DNA of 64,000 nt from positions 1 through 64,000 of the forward strand of contig CAJTCV010000009.1 of assembly GCA_910574805.1 (NCBI GenBank). Direction: 5' to 3'. This document shows, one piece after another, positions 42,960 to 51,300 of the stretch (the first letter of the stretch is position 1; each line of letters starts with the position of its first letter). Made by a program: the position numbers and the translations under genes. Below the pieces are notes generated by a model. That model did no database searches, was not told the origin of the DNA, and saw only the letters and a list, made by a program, of their open reading frames with translations. This DNA comes from Lachnospiraceae bacterium. GTDB taxonomy: Bacteria; Bacillota; Clostridia; Lachnospirales; Lachnospiraceae.

Positions 42960-43134
42960 AGTTACCTCAAAACAGATATGTCTTTATGGAACGTTTCCGC
43001 CCCATCCATTCAGATTCGTAAGCTTACGCGGCGCCTGCCGGCGGACGCCTTCAGACGAAACCATAAGGCCGGCCGCCCTTTTGGTTCCTTCACTTTATAT
43101 TCCGTCTGTTACGAAGATAATCTTACACTTTTAG
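42960..43134. other. Spacer between the sigma factor gene and the SEDS terminator
   Basis: No coding region recognised. It is the probable promoter area of the sigma factor gene. A CGTAACAGACGG-like element lies upstream on the minus strand. Confidence 0.4.
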
Positions 43135-43171
43135 AAAAAAAAATCCGGGAACCTGTTTTGTAAGTTCCCGG
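43135..43171 (-). terminator. Terminator after the PadR-SEDS operon
   Basis: CCGGGAAC (43145-43152) and GTTCCCGG (43164-43171) form the stem, and nine T residues follow on the minus strand (43135-43143 with one interruption). Confidence 0.9.
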
Positions 43172-43234
43172 TTTTAAACCATTAAATGCCTCCTTATATA
43201 ATCCGCTTTTTCGCAAGAGTACACAGGAGGGATC

Positions 43235-44596
43235 TCATGCTTTCAGGCGGGCCGCCCGGAATATTCTGTGCATTTTCTTCTCCACAGCCGGCTCCGGAAG
43301 TATATTTTTATAACGGTAGATACTGAGCACCAGACCCATGAGAATATAGCACATCACCGTCCCGCTCCCGCCTGCGGAGAAGAACGGCAGCAGCGTGGCC
43401 GTCGTGGGCAGGATTCCCAGATTAACGCCAAAACTCATAAGGATCTGCATCAGGTATACGAGCCCGCATCCGCACCCAAGGATCATGCCAAGCTGATTCT
43501 TCTGGCGAAAAGAGATCCGGAAGATCTTCATCAGAAGAAATGCAAGGAGCGCCGCCGCCAGCACGCCTGCGAGAATCCCATAACCGGCGATCAGACTGAC
43601 CAGCACATAGTCATTGTTAAAACCCGGCAGCTCCACCACCTTCATCAGATTCTCCGGAGCCATGCCTACCAGCCGGCTCCCGGACAGAACCTCCCGGCTC
43701 TTCATCGCAAAATAATCATATTCCGGAGCACCGGACAGGAATGCCTGCAGTCTTGCCACCTGATAGGCCGCCAGTCTTCCTCCCAGACGCAGGAGCGGCA
43801 CGGCCGGCACCAGCACTGCAAGCCCTGCCAGTACGATTCTTTTATTCACCCGATACCATCCCTTTCTCACAGCAACTGCAAAAAGAACCGCAAAGGAGAC
43901 CAGAAGAACCATGGCCTGCGTCAGAGACGGGATGCCAGAAGCGATCCACACCGGCACCAGCGCCCAGATGAGCAGCTTTGCAATCCCCCCGTAGCCCGAG
44001 CCCCTGTACTGATATAAGAGTCCGCCGAAAAGCGGTACGAACAGATTCATAACCGTGGGAAGGAAGAGAAAAAACGGGCCCAGATGAATGTAGAGCATGG
44101 CGCCGTTGATGGTCACCCCCAGAGCCGTGTTCGTTCCGAGGACAATGAGAAGCAGCAGCGCCCCTGTCATATGCTTCGTATACTTTGCGAAAAAGCTGTA
44201 ATCCAGCCGATAGACCAGCAGCATCAGAACATATCCAAGACCGGTATACCGGATATGCTCCCACAGATACCCATATCCTGCCCCGTCAATCTCCTGCGAA
44301 TACGCTCCCAGGATTCCGTGGACCGCGATGCTGGCGGCGCTGATCAGCCCGATCAGAATCAGCAGCTCCGCCGACATCTGCGGACGGTGAATCCGGTCCA
44401 GCGCCACACCAGTCTCCACCGGATCACCCATATCGCGGACCGCCTTCTCCATGGCTTCCTCTTCAAACATTCCCTCCGCCTCATAAGCCTCTGCCTGATC
44501 CAGAATATGGGCTCTCAGCTCATCGCTGACCAGGCTCCTTGCTTTCTGAAACCGGATCTGTTCCGTCACTGTGTTCAGATAGCTCTCAAGCTTCAT
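43235..44596 (-). CDS. SEDS (FtsW/RodA/SpoVE) protein with N-terminal HAAS-like prefix domain
   Basis: 453 residues. Residues 1-75 form a soluble helical domain of the 'permease prefix' (HAAS-like) type: MKLESYLNTVTEQIRFQKAR, AHILDQAEAYEAEGM, then VRDMGDPVETG. Ten membrane helices follow, matching SEDS glycosyltransferases: GAMLYIHLGPFFLFLPTV and FFSAGGSGTVMCYILMG are recognisable. The large loop motif, usually LPExxTDF, is LPGFNNDY here, so activity may differ. The ATG overlaps the PadR stop (ATGA), and GGAGGTGGGC precedes it. Confidence 0.88.
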   Translation of the reverse strand: MKLESYLNTVTEQIRFQKARSLVSDELRAHILDQAEAYEAEGMFEEEAMEKAVRDMGDPVETGVALDRIHRPQMSAELLILIGLISAASIAVHGILGAYSQEIDGAGYGYLWEHIRYTGLGYVLMLLVYRLDYSFFAKYTKHMTGALLLLIVLGTNTALGVTINGAMLYIHLGPFFLFLPTVMNLFVPLFGGLLYQYRGSGYGGIAKLLIWALVPVWIASGIPSLTQAMVLLVSFAVLFAVAVRKGWYRVNKRIVLAGLAVLVPAVPLLRLGGRLAAYQVARLQAFLSGAPEYDYFAMKSREVLSGSRLVGMAPENLMKVVELPGFNNDYVLVSLIAGYGILAGVLAAALLAFLLMKIFRISFRQKNQLGMILGCGCGLVYLMQILMSFGVNLGILPTTATLLPFFSAGGSGTVMCYILMGLVLSIYRYKNILPEPAVEKKMHRIFRAARLKA

Positions 44597-44928
44597 ACGC
44601 CCACCTCCAGTGCAAGGATCACAGACACCGCTCTGGAATATTCCTGCCACTGGTGCTTCTTTTCCTCCAGATGCTTTCGCCCTTCCTTTGTGATCTGATA
44701 ATATTTCCGTACCTTTCCCATCACCTCCTGTTCATAGGATACCAGATACCGCCTGTCCTCCAGACTGTGGAGCAGCGGATACAGCGTCCCTGCCTTCAGT
44801 TCAAATACGTTTTCCGACCTCTTCCTCAGGGTATCGATCATTTCATACCCGTACATGTCCTTCTCAGAGAGCAGCTTCAGAATCATCATCGCCATACTCC
44901 CGGATACCAGCGCTTTGTCAATTGCCAT
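44593..44928 (-). CDS. PadR family transcriptional regulator
   Basis: 111 residues. The winged-helix PadR domain (about 8-85) shows MILKLLSEKDMYGYEMIDTL and LKAGTLYPLLHSLEDRRYL. A C-terminal helix is present for dimerisation. The promoter and the repeated AGATAA/TTATCT-like dyads lie directly upstream, so it probably represses itself and the SEDS gene to which it is coupled. GGAGGTGC precedes the ATG. Confidence 0.93.
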   Translation of the reverse strand: MAIDKALVSGSMAMMILKLLSEKDMYGYEMIDTLRKRSENVFELKAGTLYPLLHSLEDRRYLVSYEQEVMGKVRKYYQITKEGRKHLEEKKHQWQEYSRAVSVILALEVGV

Positions 44929-44941
44929 ATTGCACCTCCTT

Positions 44942-45000
44942 ATGTAGATAACCTATATATAGATTATCTATATATTATATCGAATATCTATCTATGTCAA
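44942..45000 (-). promoter_or_regulatory. PadR promoter with nested dyad operators
   Basis: TTGACA (44995-45000) and TAATAT (44972-44977) on the minus strand, spacer 17 bp. Around and after the -10 lie ATAGATtATCTAT and AGATAA...TTATCT dyads, all AT-rich. This is the typical setting for PadR autoregulation. Confidence 0.7.
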
Positions 45001-45093
45001 GTGTATTTTTGTGGAAATTTCGCTTGGAAATTCCATTGCCCCTGTGATACGATAGAACTATCTTTATTTTATGAAAGGACGCAAAGATCGATT

Positions 45094-45654
45094 ATGGACG
45101 GAAAAAAACTCATGGAAACGGCTCTGGAGCTTGGATTTGCAGATGCGGCGCTGATCCGCACGGACGAACTGGTGTTCATCCCGGCATTTCGCGCTCTGTG
45201 TGAAGAAAATGAATGTGGAAAATACGGCGTCAACTACGCCTGCCCGCCGGACTGTGGCACAGTGGAAGAGATGAAGCAGAAGGTGCTGCGCTGGCGGCAG
45301 GCACTGGTTATGCAGACCATGTGGGATATCGAAGATCCGCTGGACAATGAGCAGATCAAACCGGCCAAGACAGAGCACAACCGTCTCACCCGCCGCCTGA
45401 TTGAAAAAGCAGCAGAGCCCGGCCTGATGATCGGAGCCAGCGGCTGCAGCCTCTGCAGCCCCTGCGCCATCACAGAAGGAGCACCCTGCCGCTTTCCCGG
45501 GCTCCGGTACTCGTGTATGTCCGCTTACTGTATCTTTGTAAAGGATATGGCGGACCGCTGCGGCATGGATTACGAATGCGCCCCCGGTATCACCACCTTT
45601 TTCAGTATGTACTGCTTTGACGAACGGACTCCTGAGCTCTCTGAAGACCGGTGA
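45094..45654 (+). CDS. DUF2284 family metal-binding protein
   Basis: 186 residues with many cysteines: ACPPDCGT (about 50-57), GCSLCSPCAITEGAPC and GLRYSCMSAYCIF. The pattern suggests iron-sulfur or zinc binding and matches DUF2284, a family of uncertain role. There is no signal peptide. The ATG at 45094 is chosen by the family start MDGKKLMETALE; AAAGGACGC lies 14 bases before it. The last 53 bp overlap, on the opposite strand, the end of the MATE gene. Confidence 0.85.
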   Translation: MDGKKLMETALELGFADAALIRTDELVFIPAFRALCEENECGKYGVNYACPPDCGTVEEMKQKVLRWRQALVMQTMWDIEDPLDNEQIKPAKTEHNRLTRRLIEKAAEPGLMIGASGCSLCSPCAITEGAPCRFPGLRYSCMSAYCIFVKDMADRCGMDYECAPGITTFFSMYCFDERTPELSEDR

Positions 45655-47014
45655 TCTGCCGCATTTCAAAAGCAATCATGCCGATGGCCGCCGCCCCTGC
45701 AGCCAGATCCGCGATGGGCCCTGCATACATGATCCCGTCGATTCCCAGAAAAAGCGGAAAGATCACGATCAGCGGCAGCAGAAACAGGATCTGTCTGGTC
45801 AGGGACAGGAAGATTCCCTTGACCGGTTTCCCGATGGCTGTAAAAAAGGTGGCCGTCACCGGCTGTATCCCGTTCAGAAACGTCATGAACAGAAAGATAC
45901 GGATGTACCGAACGGCAAACAGAAAATATTCCTCCGAGCCGTCCCCGAACAGTCCGATAATCTGCCGGGGGAACAGTTGAAACAGAACAAAGGCCCCTGT
46001 GGATATGGTCAGGGCATATCGGACGGTCCGGGCGTACACCTGCTTCACCCGGTCGTACTGCTCCGCTCCGTAATTGTAGCCCGCAATGGGCTGCAGCCCC
46101 TGAGCCAGTCCGATGACAATGGAAAAATACAGCATGGCCACTTTGGAGATGATGCCCGCGCATGCCAGCGGAACCGACTCTCCATAGACGGATCTGGAGC
46201 CGTAATAAGTCAGAGAATTGTTCAGAACGATCTGCACGATCATCATGGCAATCTGATTAAAAAAAGAAGACATGCCCAGTGACATAATATGTATCGTATG
46301 CTTCATCCGGATCATCAGATGACGCCGTTCCAGCCTCACCGTCCTGCAGTGGAGCATATACCGGAAGATCATCCCCGCCGCCACAATCTGCCCGATGATC
46401 GTCGCCAGAGCTGCTCCTGCCATTCCCATCTGAAATCCGAAGATGAACAGAGGGTCCAGGACCGTATTGATCAGCGCGCCGGTCAGGTTGCAGACCATGG
46501 AATATCTGGGAGTCCCGTCCGCCCGGACCAGATGAGCGCCTCCGCTGGAATAGATCAGAAAAGGAAATCCAAGAGATGTGATCCTTGTATAAGTAACGGC
46601 GTATGGGAGCACACTGTCCGGCGCCCCGAAGAACCGGAGCATGGGCGTGAGAAAGAGCTGCGTCACCAGACAGAGCACGGCTCCCAGAGAAAAGAGGAGC
46701 ACTGCCGCATTACCCATATAGTAGACCGCGTCCTCCTTCTGCTTCCGCCCCAGGGCCAGGTTGAAGGACGACGCCCCTCCGATTCCGAACAGAAGCGCAA
46801 TGGCCACACAGGAGGTGGTCAGGGGAAATGCCACGTTGGTGGCTGCATTGCCCAGCTCCCCGATGCTTCTTCCAATAAAAAACTGGTCCACGATATTGTA
46901 CAGCGCCCCCACCAGCATGGCGATGATGCTGGGCACCGCAAACTGCCGGATCAGCTGTTCCACCGGCAGGGTCCCCAGTCTGTTTTCCTTCCTATCCATA
47001 CTCTCCGCTTCCAT
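45602..47014 (-). CDS. MATE family multidrug efflux transporter
   Basis: About 470 residues with twelve predicted membrane helices. MATE features include PSIIAMLVGALYNIVDQFFIG, GALINTVLDPLFIFGF, GLAQGLQPIAGYNYGA and the repeated two-bundle layout. It would export cationic drugs using a Na+ or H+ gradient. The start at 47014 (or a nearby in-frame ATG) is preferred to the GTG at 47026, which overlaps the AAGGAAGG site and the stop of the upstream gene. The end overlaps the convergent DUF2284 gene. Confidence 0.92.
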   Translation of the reverse strand: MEAESMDRKENRLGTLPVEQLIRQFAVPSIIAMLVGALYNIVDQFFIGRSIGELGNAATNVAFPLTTSCVAIALLFGIGGASSFNLALGRKQKEDAVYYMGNAAVLLFSLGAVLCLVTQLFLTPMLRFFGAPDSVLPYAVTYTRITSLGFPFLIYSSGGAHLVRADGTPRYSMVCNLTGALINTVLDPLFIFGFQMGMAGAALATIIGQIVAAGMIFRYMLHCRTVRLERRHLMIRMKHTIHIMSLGMSSFFNQIAMMIVQIVLNNSLTYYGSRSVYGESVPLACAGIISKVAMLYFSIVIGLAQGLQPIAGYNYGAEQYDRVKQVYARTVRYALTISTGAFVLFQLFPRQIIGLFGDGSEEYFLFAVRYIRIFLFMTFLNGIQPVTATFFTAIGKPVKGIFLSLTRQILFLLPLIVIFPLFLGIDGIMYAGPIADLAAGAAAIGMIAFEMRQITGLQRAQESVRQSSTY

Positions 47015-47022
47015 CTCTGTGT

Positions 47023-47421
47023 TCACCTTCCTTTGATCCTGGGAAGAAAATCCTCCGTATCTCTGCAGAAGACGCCTCCTGCCTCATCTGCCAGCTCTTC
47101 CATAACCGCCTGCGCTTCTGCCTCATCTGCTTCCGTAAAGGTCACTGTATACACCTGGTCCGCCTGCTGTTCTGCTGCATATGCCGCCAGCTCTCCATCC
47201 CATTCCTCCTCCGGAAAAAGCTCCACATCCACAGAGCCGCCCCCCGGAAGCCCGATCTCCAGCACGCCTGCTTCCTCCCAGAGCTGTGCCTCCCGGTCCT
47301 TTTTCTCCTGCAGATATGCATAGAGACGGCGCAGAGCCGGCGCTCCGGCGGTCAGATACAGCCATTCCACGAGAATCTTTGGCGTTTCTTTTTGCTTTAC
47401 CTTATGTATCTTCTTTTTCAT
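47023..47421 (-). CDS. Protein of unknown function (132 aa)
   Basis: No family recognised. A basic start (MKKKIHKVKQKETPK) is followed by a helical segment with VEWLYLTAGAPALRRLYAYL and then a strongly acidic, Ala/Glu-rich part (about 60-110). No signal peptide, no membrane helix. Its stop overlaps the ribosome site of the MATE gene, which points to co-translation, and it follows the DUF1934 gene by 28 bp. It might be a small cytoplasmic regulator of the transporter, but that is only a guess from position. Confidence 0.65.
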   Translation of the reverse strand: MKKKIHKVKQKETPKILVEWLYLTAGAPALRRLYAYLQEKKDREAQLWEEAGVLEIGLPGGGSVDVELFPEEEWDGELAAYAAEQQADQVYTVTFTEADEAEAQAVMEELADEAGGVFCRDTEDFLPRIKGR

Positions 47422-47448
47422 CAGTTCCTCCCCTCTCCGGTCCGCATC

Positions 47449-47883
47449 CTACAGTCGGAAAGTATTTCTGGACTGCACCAGCACCCGTACATCACAGCTG
47501 GCGCACCGCACACCGTTGACATTCAGTTCATAGGAAGCCTTCGCTTCCATCCGGTCCTCCCCGGCGCAGACCTCCACGCTGGTGGTGCAGGTCTCCATCA
47601 GAAAGCTTCCATAGGGGATCGCATAGGTGCTGCTCTGCCGTTTGTCTTTTTCAAATACCATGTTGACCGTAACCGGTCCTCTCTTCTGCAGCTCGATACG
47701 CTGCTCCCGTACCTTGATCCGGTTTTTCACAGGCTCCGCGATCCCTTCCAGCCGTTCTTCATAGAGAATATAGTGGGTTCCGTTTCGTTCATAATATTCT
47801 CCGATGTGTACCATCTCGATGGTATCTCCTTCTTCCTCATTCATATGAAACCCGGATATCGTCACCATAACATCTTTCGTCAT
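47449..47883 (-). CDS. DUF1934 domain protein (YwiB-like)
   Basis: 144 residues of mainly beta structure. The opening MVTISGFHMNEEEGDTIEMV and the central YEERLEG...VKNRIKV and FEKDKRQSSTYAIPYGSF match DUF1934, a calycin-like barrel of unknown function found in Firmicutes. The last part holds a CASCDVRVLV segment with two cysteines. It heads a row of minus-strand genes leading to the 132-aa protein and the MATE pump. Confidence 0.83.
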   Translation of the reverse strand: MTKDVMVTISGFHMNEEEGDTIEMVHIGEYYERNGTHYILYEERLEGIAEPVKNRIKVREQRIELQKRGPVTVNMVFEKDKRQSSTYAIPYGSFLMETCTTSVEVCAGEDRMEAKASYELNVNGVRCASCDVRVLVQSRNTFRL

Positions 47884-47945
47884 ATTTTCTGCCCGCTCAC
47901 TTTCGCACTTTCCTGTATTTAACCATTGTATCCGTTTTTGAGCGG

Positions 47946-48167
47946 TTATTCAAGCCCTTTCAGCCATTGAAACCGGACCTGCACCGGAAGTTTCTCCGGA
48001 TTGGGCATCTCGCAGGTGAGACTCCACCAGGCTACCGTCTCCGCCGGAGCTGACAGCCCGGCATTTCCCAGGTCTTCCCCTTCCATCATTCCAGGCAGCG
48101 CCAGGAAGCCTGCTGCCGAAAGTCCCAGCAGCAGCGAGCACACAAGGATTCCTGCTTTTCTTCTCAT
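47946..48167 (-). CDS. Small exported or membrane protein in the germination locus (73 aa)
   Basis: Begins MRRKAGILVCSLLLGLSAAG, an N-terminal membrane helix or signal sequence, then a short outside part with a Trp-Trp pair and an amphipathic end. AAAGGAGG precedes the ATG. It lies 34 bp after the GerAB-GerAC fusion gene and on the same strand, so it probably belongs to the germination operon. Its role is unknown. Confidence 0.65.
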   Translation of the reverse strand: MRRKAGILVCSLLLGLSAAGFLALPGMMEGEDLGNAGLSAPAETVAWWSLTCEMPNPEKLPVQVRFQWLKGLE

Positions 48168-48201
48168 ATCCGATCTGCCTCCTTTCCATTTCCTGGTATC
48201 A

Positions 48202-49722
48202 TTATGGCCAGGATACAGACCCCTTATACCTTCCGTCCGCCGTGATTACCAGTATTTCGCAGGTCTCCTGGTCATACCAGGCGTTCAGGACGCGGTGTAT
48301 GGGCATACCCTCCTCCGGCTGCTCCTTTTTCCCGGCCTCCTCTCCGGCAGGCCCTTCTGTCACATGGACCAGCGTGCCTCTGGAATAAGCGCCGTTAATC
48401 TGTATCTCCTGAAGAAGCGACAGGAAAATCTCCTGATCCAGAAGTTCCTCTGAGAAATAAAAATTTTTCAGATGATTGAAGTCCATGTTTTTCTGCTCAT
48501 ATTCCCGGTAGATCTCCTTCGCCGCCTGGATGGAAACGGCATCCGTCTCGAAAGGCTCTTCCTCCTCTTCTTCGGAAGAAGCGCCAAAACCGAAGGTCAG
48601 ATGGCAGGCCCCATCCTCCCCCGGGTCCACCCCGATGGCAGTCACCAGACTCTGCTGCTCCAGCTCCTGAGAACTGCACCCGCCCAGCAGAAGGCACAAT
48701 ACCACACCGGCGGCAACGGCAGCTCTTTTCCTTCCGTCTCCGCCCCGGAATCCCTGAAGGATAAGGAGCAGGATCTGCAGCGGCGTCAAAACGGTATACA
48801 GGAGTCTCTGTCCCCACTGCATACATTCCGGGATGCAGGCCGCTCCAAAGGAAAGAGCCATCAGTGCAAAGAGCACACTCTTTTTCCCGGTGTCGGGCTC
48901 CCCGTCCACCAACGGCGCAAACAGACTGCTGCACAGAAGGAACAGGCCGATCACCCAGGCGAAGATAAACAGAGTATCCAGCCTGCCAATGACATTTCCC
49001 GGAAAATGTGCCAGCGTCATGGCGGAGGCTGCCGGATAGACAAGCCCTGTATGCCCTGCATGTCCATAGATCATATAGGAAAATGCCCCGAAACCGGCCA
49101 CTGCACCAGCACCGGTGAGCCAGATGTTCCGAACCGTCTTTTTAAAATGCGCCACATCCCCGGTCTGTCCCCGCAGATGCCACAGACTCCCCGCCGCTCC
49201 GAGCCAGCAGAACAGTTCATACCCCATCACCCACTGTCTTTTCTCCAGAGAAAACCTCAGCTCCAAAAGCCGGTCCGCTTCCACTTCCCCGTACATGAGC
49301 AGTGTCAGGAAGAGCAGAAGGAACAGAAAGAACGGAAACAGGATCTCGCTGACTCTCAGACAGCATTCCAGCCCCTTGTACAGATCATAATAGCAGAACA
49401 GATAGAACCACACCAGAATGACCCAGAGCGCCGTACTGGTCAGCAGAAAGCTCTGCACAAGGATACCGGTCATGCGCACCAGCATGGTGCCCAGCACCCA
49501 GTAGTTTACATAACACAGCCATTTCATCCAGGTCGCCGAAGGACGGGGAACCAGGGCCGCGCCCCACAGAAACAGGCCCAGGAAAAGGACCGCCAGCAGA
49601 ATGCTCCCCGCATTCTCCCGGTTCATGACAAGCGGCGGCAGAAGCGCCCCCAGGCTGATCAGCGCCGCCGCGTAATTCCGATACAGCTGCCTTGACGATA
49701 TTTTATGATTTCCGGAAAACAT
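48202..49722 (-). CDS. GerAB-type germination permease fused to a GerAC-type lipoprotein part
   Basis: 506 residues. Residues 1-330 form about ten membrane helices of the GerAB/amino-acid permease type. Then comes GRKRAAVAAGVVLCLLLGGCSSQ, laid out like a lipoprotein signal peptide with lipobox LGGC (C349), followed by QELEQQSLVTAIGVD, the usual start of mature GerAC. The GerAC part is only about 155 residues, versus roughly 330-360 in normal GerAC, so it is shortened as well as fused. A basic-hydrophobic junction inside one ORF is unusual. It follows the GerA-type gene by one base. Confidence 0.82.
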   Translation of the reverse strand: MFSGNHKISSRQLYRNYAAALISLGALLPPLVMNRENAGSILLAVLFLGLFLWGAALVPRPSATWMKWLCYVNYWVLGTMLVRMTGILVQSFLLTSTALWVILVWFYLFCYYDLYKGLECCLRVSEILFPFFLFLLLFLTLLMYGEVEADRLLELRFSLEKRQWVMGYELFCWLGAAGSLWHLRGQTGDVAHFKKTVRNIWLTGAGAVAGFGAFSYMIYGHAGHTGLVYPAASAMTLAHFPGNVIGRLDTLFIFAWVIGLFLLCSSLFAPLVDGEPDTGKKSVLFALMALSFGAACIPECMQWGQRLLYTVLTPLQILLLILQGFRGGDGRKRAAVAAGVVLCLLLGGCSSQELEQQSLVTAIGVDPGEDGACHLTFGFGASSEEEEEEPFETDAVSIQAAKEIYREYEQKNMDFNHLKNFYFSEELLDQEIFLSLLQEIQINGAYSRGTLVHVTEGPAGEEAGKKEQPEEGMPIHRVLNAWYDQETCEILVITADGRYKGSVSWP

Positions 49723-49723
49723 A

Positions 49724-51130
49724 TCAGCCCTTCTTTCTAAGTTTTATTCTGGCATCCCGCCTTGCGAAGATGGGACGCCTCTGCATCATGCGGAAGGGAT
49801 AGCGAACGAGAGAATCCCGCTTGTCCTCATAGTCGTTCAGATCCGACGCCACATAGGGCATCAGGTAAGGAATCCCGAAGCTGTTCAGATGGGACAGATG
49901 GATCAGCACCCACAGATACGAGAGCAGTACCCCGTAGAGCCCCAGCCACGCCCCCATGAAGATACAGCCGTATTTCAGGAGCCGGAAGGCCGAGGAAAAC
50001 TCCTCATTTGGAATGGCAAAAGAGCAGAGTGCCGTGAATGCCACCACGATCACCACAATGGGACTTACCACATTGGCCGCCACCGCCGACTGGCCGATGA
50101 TCAGGCCGCCCACGATACCGATGGTATTACCAATGGGTCCGGGCAGACGGATCCCCGCTTCCCGGATCAGTTCAAAGGAAATCTCCATCAGCAGCACCTC
50201 TCCCAGCGACGGAAAAGGGACTCCCTTCCTGGCTTCCGCCATGGACAGGATCAGATTGGTGGGCAGGAGGCTTGTATGCCAGGTGGTTACCGCCACATAG
50301 ATCGCCGGAAAGCTCATGGCCAGGATCGCCGCAAAAAAGCGCAGAAGGCGGGCGAAGGTGGCAATCTCAAACCGGTTGTACCAGTCGTCGCTGGTCTGGA
50401 AGAAGCTGTTGTAATCAGAAGGGAAAACAAGCACGGTGGGGGAATGATCCGTCACCAGTACTACCCTTCCCTCCAGCACCGCCGAGGCCGCCCGGTCCGG
50501 GCGCTCTGTCGCCTGAAACTGAGGAAAGGGAGACAGCCAGTGCTTTTCCGTAAGCTGCTCCAGCATCCCGCTGTCCAGGATTCCGTCAATCTCATAGGCA
50601 TCCATCCGCTCCCGAATGGTATGAAGCAGATCCGGATAGACCAGATCCTCCATGTAGACCAGCGCCGTCATGGTGTGAGATCTGGTCCCGATCTCCTGCT
50701 CCTCCACCTTCATCCTGGGATCCCGCAGACGCTTCCGGATCAGCGCCACATTGAGCTTCTCACTCTCTGTAAAGCCTTCTCTGGAACCGCGCATGACCTT
50801 TTCGCTCTCTGCTTTGGATACTCCAAGCCCCGGATACCCTTTGCTGGAGATCTTATAGACTTGATCGTCCCCTTCCAGAAACAGGATTCCGTTCCCTGCA
50901 AGAAGAGCCGCCTCCGCCTCTTCGTAGCCGGACAGGGGCTGGACGTCCGACAGTCCGATGACATGTTCCTCCAGCATCAGATTGCTGACCGCCACCTCCA
51001 CATAGACCAGCAGCCCCTCTCTTTTCCCGTCGTCCAGAAAAACCTGCCGGTTCAGGATATCATCGCATTTTTCAAACCGCTCCTTTACCCATCTGCGGTT
51101 CTCTGAAAGAACCGGAGAGATATCTCCCAT
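49724..51130 (-). CDS. GerA family spore germination receptor subunit
   Basis: 468 residues. An N-terminal soluble half (1-270; DISPVLSENRRWVKERFEKC; RSHTMTALVYMEDL) is followed by four or five membrane helices with the GerA marks GRVVLVTDHSPTVLVFPSDYN, PAIYVAVTTWHTSLLPT, LPGPIGNTIGIVGGLIIGQ and NEEFSSAFRLLKYG. GerA-type subunits form the inner-membrane nutrient receptor and ion channel of spores, with GerAB and GerAC. The start follows GAGGAGG. It is the first gene of the germination operon; the GerAB-AC fusion comes next. Confidence 0.93.
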   Translation of the reverse strand: MGDISPVLSENRRWVKERFEKCDDILNRQVFLDDGKREGLLVYVEVAVSNLMLEEHVIGLSDVQPLSGYEEAEAALLAGNGILFLEGDDQVYKISSKGYPGLGVSKAESEKVMRGSREGFTESEKLNVALIRKRLRDPRMKVEEQEIGTRSHTMTALVYMEDLVYPDLLHTIRERMDAYEIDGILDSGMLEQLTEKHWLSPFPQFQATERPDRAASAVLEGRVVLVTDHSPTVLVFPSDYNSFFQTSDDWYNRFEIATFARLLRFFAAILAMSFPAIYVAVTTWHTSLLPTNLILSMAEARKGVPFPSLGEVLLMEISFELIREAGIRLPGPIGNTIGIVGGLIIGQSAVAANVVSPIVVIVVAFTALCSFAIPNEEFSSAFRLLKYGCIFMGAWLGLYGVLLSYLWVLIHLSHLNSFGIPYLMPYVASDLNDYEDKRDSLVRYPFRMMQRRPIFARRDARIKLRKKG

Positions 51131-51163
51131 ACGCGTTCCTCCTCATCTGAAATATAATGCCGC

Positions 51164-51229
51164 AAAAAAGGCTGCCGCAGATGTGGTGCTGACCGATACT
51201 CCTGTCAGACGCCGCACACAGCGACAGCC
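51164..51229 (-). terminator. Likely terminator after ispE
   Basis: The outer stem GGCTGCCGC (51170-51178) pairs with GCGACAGCC (51221-51229) with one mismatch, with an inner CTGAC/GTCAG stem. A T-run follows on the minus strand (51164-51169). Confidence 0.65.
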
Positions 51230-51300
51230 CCATTCCTGGGATTATTATCTCTGATCCTTTGAAATTCTATACGAACTTTTGAACTGCTGATCCTCCGCGC

